12,903 nt of DNA, taken from Chrysochromulina tobinii (taxonomy: Eukaryota > Haptophyta > Prymnesiales > Chrysochromulinaceae). The DNA lies in assembly GCA_001275005.1 (NCBI GenBank), contig JWZX01002029.1:1-12903 (forward strand). Reading direction: 5' to 3'. The translations under genes were made by a program, and so were the position numbers. Below the pieces are notes generated by a model. The model did no database searches and was not told where the DNA came from. It saw only the letters and a program-made list of their open reading frames with translations. This document shows positions 8,301-12,903 of the stretch, piece by piece; the stretch's first letter is position 1; each line of letters opens with the position of its first letter.

Positions 8301-11300
8301 AGGGCAGCAGCTGCCTGCAGCTGTGCGACAGGGGTGCCGAGCTTGAGGAGACGCACGAGTGGTGCGATGCCACCACACTCTGCAATGGCAACGGACACGG
8401 TTTCATTCGAGTTTGCGAGCCGCGCAAGGACAACCGTCGAAATCTCCTGTGCGTGCGTGTCTTCTACGGAAAGCATCGACACTAGCGGTGGGATGCCACC
8501 TGACTCTGCGATGATCACCTTGCTCTCGTTGTTGCCTGCGCAGTGCCAGAGGGCACGAGCGGCATATTCTTGGGTCTCATTCTTTGACTTTGCGATAAGC
8601 TCGATCAGCGGCGGAATGCCGTTATGCTTGACAATGAGGACCTGCGTCTGTGGGTTGCTACAGGCCATGGCCAGCACGGCGCGTGCCGCCTCTTTTTGCG
8701 CCTCGGCGCTAAAACTGTGACTGTCGAGCCCACCGCTCAGCCAGGTTATCAGGTACGAGATGCCACCAGCCTTGGCGATGGCGTTCTGGTTGGGCACGTT
8801 GTCGGTGGTCATCTCAGAGATGGCCGACAGGACACGCACAGTGCGCTCGGCGACGCGGCTCCCGAGCAATCCCACGAGTCGCTTGGCGATCGCTATGCGG
8901 TTATCCGTGTTTTTGGCTGATAAGCTGGCAAGCGCGATCCCTGCCGACTCCATTGACTTATCGTCAGTCCCGCCCACCAGCAGTCCAACAAGGGGCTCGA
9001 TACCTCCTAGCTTGGCTATAGTCGCTTTGTTGGCCGCGTTGTTTGTCGCCAACGCCCACAAAGCCCACGCGGAACGCTCCTTGGTCTCTGGGTTGCCTTC
9101 GCGCACGTTGGCACAGAGGGGTGCGATGGCACCCGTTCTCGCGACCGCGGCCTGATTCTCGGCATTGTCGCGGACCAAAGCACCGATGGCACCAGCCGCG
9201 GTCGCCTGCATTTGCGGGCTTGGACTGCCGAGCATGGCAACTAAGGCTGGGATGGCACCCGCTTCGGTGATTGCTGCTTGATTGCCTTCGTGGCTATCGC
9301 ACAGGCGGGCCACCGCGTCGGCAGCAAGGCTGCACAGACGCCCAACTGACGTCTCTTTCACATTGCTGGACGCGCTGATCAGCACGTTGACGACGAGAGG
9401 GATGCCACCCGCCTCGGCGATCGCTGTCTGCCGCTCCTCGCTCTCGTGGGCGAGGTGGGTGATCGCCGTGATCGAATTCTCCCTGGCCTTGTTCGAGGTG
9501 TTCTCGAGAAGGGCCAGCAAGGGCCTCACCCCACCGGCCTCAACGATCGAGACGCGGTTGCCCACTGAGTCGCTTGCGAGGTTCGCGAGGGCCGCCGCTG
9601 CTGGCTCCTTACCACTATCGTGGAGCATGCTGACAAGCTGTTTGATGATCAACACACGGTTCGAATTCTCGATCGACAGACGCACCAGGCCTCCCTCAGC
9701 GTGTTGTCGAGTCCGGGAATTTTCCGAGCCTAGCAGACTCACGAGGGGCCCGATGCCGTCACTATCGGTAATGGCGTTGCGGTTGTTGGCGTTCGCGGCG
9801 AGCTCGTAGAGCGCTCCGGCGGCCTCCTCTTGAGCAGTCTCGCCTTTATCTCCGGCGAGTAGACCAACCAGGGGAGCGATTGCCCCTGCGTTTGCAATTT
9901 CCGCCTGCGTTGACTCCTGGTTGCGCGCAAGTCGCGCGAGTGCTGCTGCTGCGAATCGCTTCCCCATTTCCCTGCCTGCTCGGACGAGCGCCACAAGGGG
10001 CACGATGCTGCCCTGTCGAACGATGGTGGCGGCTACATCCTTGAGAAGTGCGAGCTCAGCGATCGCTGCCGCAGCCTGCTCCTGGGCCGTCGGTGAGCTC
10101 GACCCGGGGTCGAGCATGGCAACAAGGGGCTCGACACCACCCGAGCGTGCAATGGCTGATTGCGTCTCGGCGTTCTGGTAAGCCAGTAACGCAAGTGCCG
10201 CCGCGGCTTCCTCGCGCGTTTTGATGGCGTCATCAGTGAGCATCCGAATGAGTGGCGTGACGCCGCCTTCAGCCAGAACGATGGATTGGTTCATCTCGTT
10301 GATGGACAAGCTCAAAGACCAGAGCGCGTAGTCGCGCGCACCCTTTGAGCCGGCCTTAAGGAGCGTGACGAGATCAGTAGCGCTGCCGGCCGAGGCAATC
10401 GACTTTTGTACTGAGGGATTTTCGCCCACGAGGCGCCAGAGCGTGGCTGCGGCAATCGATTTGGCTGACAGGTCCCCAGAGCCCAGCAAGTTGACGAGCA
10501 GTGTCGTGACCTGCTTCAGATTTTCGACATTGTCCAGGCTGAGGGACGCGAGCGCATTGGCAGCATGCTCCTGTGCGCGCTGAGAGCCCTGCGCGAGCAG
10601 AGCGACGAGCGATGCAACCGCTCCTTGTTGGGCAAATGACACCCTGTTGTCCGCGTGGTGGTCAGCTAGGACCCAGATCGCTCCTGCACACTCTGCTTTG
10701 ACCTCCATGCTGTTCGAGTGCTTGATGAGGACAACGATAGAGACGATGGCCCCAAGTTCAGACACAGTCGTTTGGTTGGCGGGATTCTCTCGGGCGATCT
10801 CGGCGACCGCTAGAGCAGACATCGCCTGGGCCTCAAGGCCGCTGTCCTCGGAGATCAGCGCGCCTAGCGTCGAAAGTGCTCCCGTTTCCGCAATGGAATC
10901 CTGGTTCTCTCGATTGAACCTGGCTAGCTGGGCTAGGGCGCTCGCTGCGTGCGACTGCGCCTGCACGTTGCGGCTCGTCAGCATCGCGAGCAGCGGACTG
11001 ATGCCACCGGCCTTCGCAATTTTTGCTTGCGTGCCAGCATTTTCGCGTGCCAGCTCCGCGACGGCCGCAGCGGCCTGAACCTGCGCCTCGATGTTGCGTC
11101 CGTTGAGCAAGTTGAGCAGCGGAGGGATTGCGCCGAGCTCGGCGCTTTGCTCTTGGATCTCCCGGTTGTTCTCGCACAGCTTGGCTGTCGCACGTGCGGC
11201 GTGGATCTGCGTCTTCTCCTTGGCGCTCTCCAGCAGCACAAGCACGAGTGGCAAGCCGCCCGCGGCAACGACCATGTTCTGGTACTCTTTGTGGTTCGCA

Positions 11301-11806
11301 ACGAGGTTGGCTAAGGTGTGAGCGGCGTGCACCTGGGTGTCTCCCTTGCCCCCCCTGAGCAGGTTGACCAGCGGCATCAAGGCTCCCGCATCGACAATTA
11401 GCTGCTGGTATGTCTTATCTTGCGATACACTCGCGAGGGCGGAAGCAGCTTGCTCCTGCGTGCCAGCGCTTCCCATCCTAAGCAGCTTGACGAGCGGCTC
11501 AACACCACCTGCCACCACGACCTTTGCTTGACACTCGCGACTATCTGAGGCGATGCTGGCTATGGCGGCCGCTGCGAAGCCCTGGCCCTGCTCATTGCCC
11601 TCCTTGAGGAGCTTCACGAGCGGGCCTATGACGCCAGCTTGGACTAGCTCGGGTGTGCTGGCAGGAGCCTGTGTCGTGAGCGCCTGGATGATGCGTGCCA
11701 TGTGCTCCTTGACTTCCTGCGTGCCGCTCCTGAGTTTTGCAACCATCTCGGAAACGGTACCAGCAGCTTCCAACTCGGCGGGTGTCACACGTTTCATGTG
11801 CACCAT
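2323..11806 (-). CDS. Giant armadillo-repeat protein with central EF-hands (one frameshift)
   Basis: After allowing one extra base near 4054, this encodes about 3,160 residues, built of about 68 armadillo repeats of about 42 residues. Most repeats carry a GGI-P-PLV-LL helix start, a QE-AA-AL helix, and N-N-AIA before the next Gly pair. ARM repeats stack into a superhelix that binds extended peptides or proteins (beta-catenin, Vac8, importin-alpha), so a scaffold or adaptor role is likely; the partner is unknown. Repeats 1-32 (to about residue 1425) and 34-69 (from about 1595) flank an acidic linker, two EF-hands (1475-1523) and a Pro-rich linker. No signal peptide or membrane segment is evident. 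The start chosen is the ATG at 11806 in a good context (GCCATGG); the frame extends four codons upstream only to a GTG. The last repeat ends about 45 residues before the stop and is followed by a polar tail. No intron is needed over 9.5 kb. It resembles Vac8-type and plant ARM proteins, but I know no named orthologue. Confidence 0.85.
4054..4054 (-). other. Single-base frameshift inside ARM repeat 57
   Basis: Upstream coding reads in one frame as far as ...PPEVAARA, and downstream coding resumes one frame over as LADMAQDNKDSQ. On the - strand the site reads GCG CGG GCG A CTC GCC GAC. Dropping the single A (T at 4054 on the + strand) gives a perfect armadillo helix, AARALADMAQDN. Without correction the protein gains about 52 unrelated residues and stops at 3896, losing about twelve repeats. 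The + strand context GGCGAGTCGCC is a near-palindrome in GC-rich sequence, where indel errors are common. A sequencing error, a real disabling mutation and +1 recoding all fit. A 34-base GT...AG intron would also restore frame but would delete a consensus helix. Confidence 0.85.
7238..7383 (-). other. EF-hand pair at the midpoint of the ARM protein
   Basis: At about residues 1475-1486 the protein has DVNGDGSITMQE, a canonical calcium loop with Asp at 1, Asn at 3, Asp at 5, Gly at 6, Ser at 7, Ile at 8 and Glu at 12. A second loop follows at about 1512-1523, DVNSDRAIAYSE. It keeps Asp1, Asn3, Asp5, Ile8 and Glu12 but has Arg in place of Gly at position 6 and Ala at 7, so it may bind calcium more weakly. 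The spacing of 37 residues is normal for paired EF-hands. An acidic segment precedes the pair and a Pro-rich linker (PSPPPIKG) follows, so the module probably acts as a hinge between two solenoid halves. Confidence 0.9.
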
Positions 11807-11904
11807 GGCTGTGCGCACCGCGCGCTCCGCCAGCCAGCCGGACCCGGCAAAAACGAGACCCTGTGTGTGGCTTCGGCTTCGGGCCGCCCAAAGCGGCGCG
11901 GTTT

Positions 11905-11922
11905 ACCGGTACCGGTACCGGT
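11905..11922. repeat. Three tandem ACCGGT palindromes
   Basis: ACCGGT is repeated three times without interruption. Each unit and the whole 18-base block are self-complementary. The block is flanked by similar words: CAAAGCGGCGCG on the left (from 11889) and CAAAGCGCAGCGCG on the right (from 11924). It lies about 100-115 bases upstream of the ARM start codon, so a binding site for a dimeric factor is possible. That role is inferred. Confidence 0.6.
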
Positions 11923-11952
11923 TCAAAGCGCAGCGCGAGCTCATACCACCGA

Positions 11953-11959
11953 TTAAATA
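11953..11959 (-). promoter_or_regulatory. TATA-like element upstream of the ARM gene
   Basis: The - strand reads CTATTTAATC, with TATTTAA at 11959-11953, about 147 bases upstream of the ATG at 11806. With usual TATA spacing this would give a leader of roughly 115 bases. It is one of the few AT-rich words in the gap and overlaps the 13-base direct repeat. The match is weak and the call is tentative. Confidence 0.25.
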
Positions 11960-11989
11960 GACGCACTCTAATGGCTAATAGACGCACTC
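11956..11989. repeat. 13-base direct repeat, period 21
   Basis: AATAGACGCACTC occurs at 11956-11968 and 11977-11989. The copies start 21 bases apart, about two DNA turns, so both would face the same side of the helix. The location fits either the 3' region of the EF-hand gene or the upstream region of the ARM gene. Confidence 0.75.
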
Positions 11990-12007
11990 CGGTTCAGTCT
12001 GGACGCT

Positions 12008-12724
12008 TTACTTGGCGGCAGCCGCCGACGTCACGACCAACTCAAACTCGAGCCAGCTGACCTCGTCGTCGCCGTCGAGGTCGAGCGCCTTCATCGCTTC
12101 GGCCGGGTCGGAGCTTGTGCCCGCCTCCACTAGCAGCTGCCCAAAATCCTTATCCGCCACAAGGCCCGCTGCCAGCTCAGACTTGCTCAGCGAGCCGCTG
12201 CCGTCGGTGTCGAGGGCTTCGAAGATGGCCTTTGCCTTTGCCACAAGCGCAGAGTTGCCACTTTCGTCCTCCGCCGCAATCATCGCGTCGAGATCGTCCA
12301 TGTTGTCGAGATCATCTACCGGGTTCTCCGCATTCGCGTCCATCGTAGCCGCCATGGCGCCACCCTCGAGCACTTGAAGAATGTCCTTGAGCTCGCGCTC
12401 CAAAGAAGTGTTTTCGGGTGCAATTTGGTTCATGCCCGCTACCCATTCGTCATAGGTGAGCTTGCCATCGGCGTTCTGATCGAAGAAGTGAAAGAGAAGC
12501 GGCAGCTCCTCCGCCTCTTTGGCGCTCTTCGCCGTCCGCTTCATCTCCTCAACATCCACTGTGCCATCGCCGTCGGCATCCATCTTTGAAAACACCTGTT
12601 TGAGCATCGCCTCGCGGTTGAATTTGCTCACTGTCTTGGCCGCGCCTCCCGTCGGAGTCGGAGCTTTCGCTGGCGCCGCGCCTCCCGAAGGGGATTTCGC
12701 TGCCGTCGACGAGCCACACCCCAT
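12008..12724 (-). CDS. Acylated four-EF-hand calcium-binding protein
   Basis: The 238-residue protein starts MGCGSS: Gly2 followed by Cys3 and Ser6 fits N-myristoylation plus palmitoylation, so membrane anchoring is likely. Residues 6-30 form a Ser/Ala/Pro/Gly-rich linker. Four EF-hand loops follow: 49-60 (DADGDGTVDVEE), 82-93 (DQNADGKLTYDE), 172-183 (DTDGSGSLSKSE) and 215-226 (DLDGDDEVSWLE). The first three are canonical; the fourth has Asp instead of Gly at position 6. They form two pairs separated by a longer, acidic region (about 105-160, rich in Asp/Asn/Met/Ala). The design recalls acylated calcium sensors such as flagellar calcium-binding proteins, but I see no enzyme domain and cannot assign an orthologue. 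It ends in TAA and lies 201 bases upstream of the ARM gene, in the same direction. The start is supported by the acylation motif at the extreme N-terminus. Confidence 0.88.
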   Translation of the reverse strand: MGCGSSTAAKSPSGGAAPAKAPTPTGGAAKTVSKFNREAMLKQVFSKMDADGDGTVDVEEMKRTAKSAKEAEELPLLFHFFDQNADGKLTYDEWVAGMNQIAPENTSLERELKDILQVLEGGAMAATMDANAENPVDDLDNMDDLDAMIAAEDESGNSALVAKAKAIFEALDTDGSGSLSKSELAAGLVADKDFGQLLVEAGTSSDPAEAMKALDLDGDDEVSWLEFELVVTSAAAAK

Positions 12725-12753
12725 CGGAAGAGCCTCCCGGCGCCGGCGATGTG

Positions 12754-12759
12754 TTTATA
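12754..12759 (-). promoter_or_regulatory. TATA-like box of the EF-hand gene
   Basis: The - strand reads GGCTATAAACACATC, with TATAAA at 12759-12754, in otherwise GC-rich sequence. It ends about 29 bases before the ATG at 12724. Standard TATA spacing would start transcription almost at the start codon, giving an extremely short leader, so either the leader is unusually short or the box is coincidental. Confidence 0.4.
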
Positions 12760-12870
12760 GCCACCCGGCGCGCCACAAGTCTCGATGTGTGGCTGTGTGA
12801 ACGTTAACACGACAGACGCGACAACCGGTGCTCCCGTAACCATACGTCGGAAAGGGGTGGGGGAGTGAGT

Positions 12871-12888
12871 GCACGCGCTCACGCGTGC
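12871..12888. repeat. Perfect 7-base inverted repeat
   Basis: GCACGCG at 12871-12877 and CGCGTGC at 12882-12888 form a perfect stem around a CTCA loop, about 150 bases upstream of the EF-hand gene start. It could be a dimeric factor site or chance in GC-rich DNA. Confidence 0.4.
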
Positions 12889-12903
12889 GTTGCCTTGGGC
12901 CGG

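Larger units (their letters stand above)
11807..12007. other. Intergenic gap between the two - strand genes
   Basis: These 201 bases should hold the 3' end of the EF-hand gene and the promoter and leader of the ARM gene. They contain three tandem ACCGGT palindromes (11905-11922), a 13-base direct repeat (11956-11968 and 11977-11989) and an AT-rich TATTTAA on the - strand. No coding region or RNA gene was seen. If the ARM gene has its own promoter, it must lie here or in the upstream coding region. Confidence 0.55.
12725..12903. other. Upstream region of the EF-hand gene
   Basis: These 179 bases hold no convincing gene. They include a TATA-like box close to the start codon, a G-rich stretch at about 12852-12863 and a perfect hairpin near the window end. 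They are probably the promoter of the - strand EF-hand gene. Confidence 0.45.

Noticed and set aside
2323-11806. Recently amplified tandem DNA repeat or CRISPR-like array
   Set aside because: The period of about 126 bases is a protein repeat. The units differ greatly in DNA sequence and length, and there are no identical repeats with unique spacers.
11807-11818. Start of the ARM protein four codons further upstream
   Set aside because: That start is a GTG. The ATG at 11806 sits in a good eukaryotic context (GCCATGG).
3865-11960. Many + strand open frames antisense to the ARM gene
   Set aside because: They are reverse-strand shadows of a high-GC repetitive coding region, and their repeated words mirror the ARM motifs.
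12628-12882. 84-residue - strand frame as an upstream exon of the EF-hand gene
   Set aside because: It overlaps the EF-hand coding region in another frame and has no domain, and the MGCGSS start gives the gene a convincing complete N-terminus.

Overview
The window looks like nuclear DNA from a unicellular eukaryote, most likely a GC-rich alga with a secondary plastid; a haptophyte is my best guess. The reasons are eukaryote-type starts without bacterial ribosome-binding sites, an N-terminus fit for dual acylation (Met-Gly-Cys-Gly-Ser-Ser), a protein with a signal-peptide-plus-transit-like presequence, and a giant armadillo-repeat protein of a kind common in protists. No rRNA, tRNA, CRISPR array, transposase or integrase is visible. 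No lineage marker is present, so the taxon is an inference.

Layout. 1-467: AT-rich flank with a short direct repeat, then a C-rich tract that could form a G-quadruplex on the - strand, upstream of gene 1. 468-1700 (+): a 410-residue, probably plastid-targeted protein resembling the DUF2993/LmeA-like lipid-binding family. 1701-2322: a 622-base convergent intergenic region with a very GC-rich block, hairpins, repeated CTACGCTA words and an AATAAA on the - strand. 2323-11806 (-): one armadillo-repeat gene of about 3,160 residues and about 68 repeats. It is split into two reading frames by one extra base near 4054 and has a pair of EF-hands almost exactly at its midpoint. 11807-12007: a 201-base gap with tandem palindromic ACCGGT and a 13-base direct repeat. 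12008-12724 (-): a 238-residue four-EF-hand protein with an N-myristoylation/palmitoylation-type start. 12725-12903: its upstream region, with a TATA-like box and a perfect hairpin.

How the genes may work together. The two - strand genes lie in the same direction, 201 bases apart, and both carry EF-hands. One encodes a probable membrane-anchored calcium sensor, the other a giant solenoid scaffold with an internal calcium module. A shared calcium-signalling role is plausible but is inference from domains and proximity. The most notable object is the giant ARM protein: its central EF-hand hinge, its recurrent short-turn and long-loop repeat subtypes, and the single-base frameshift that would remove its last twelve repeats or so if it is genuine.
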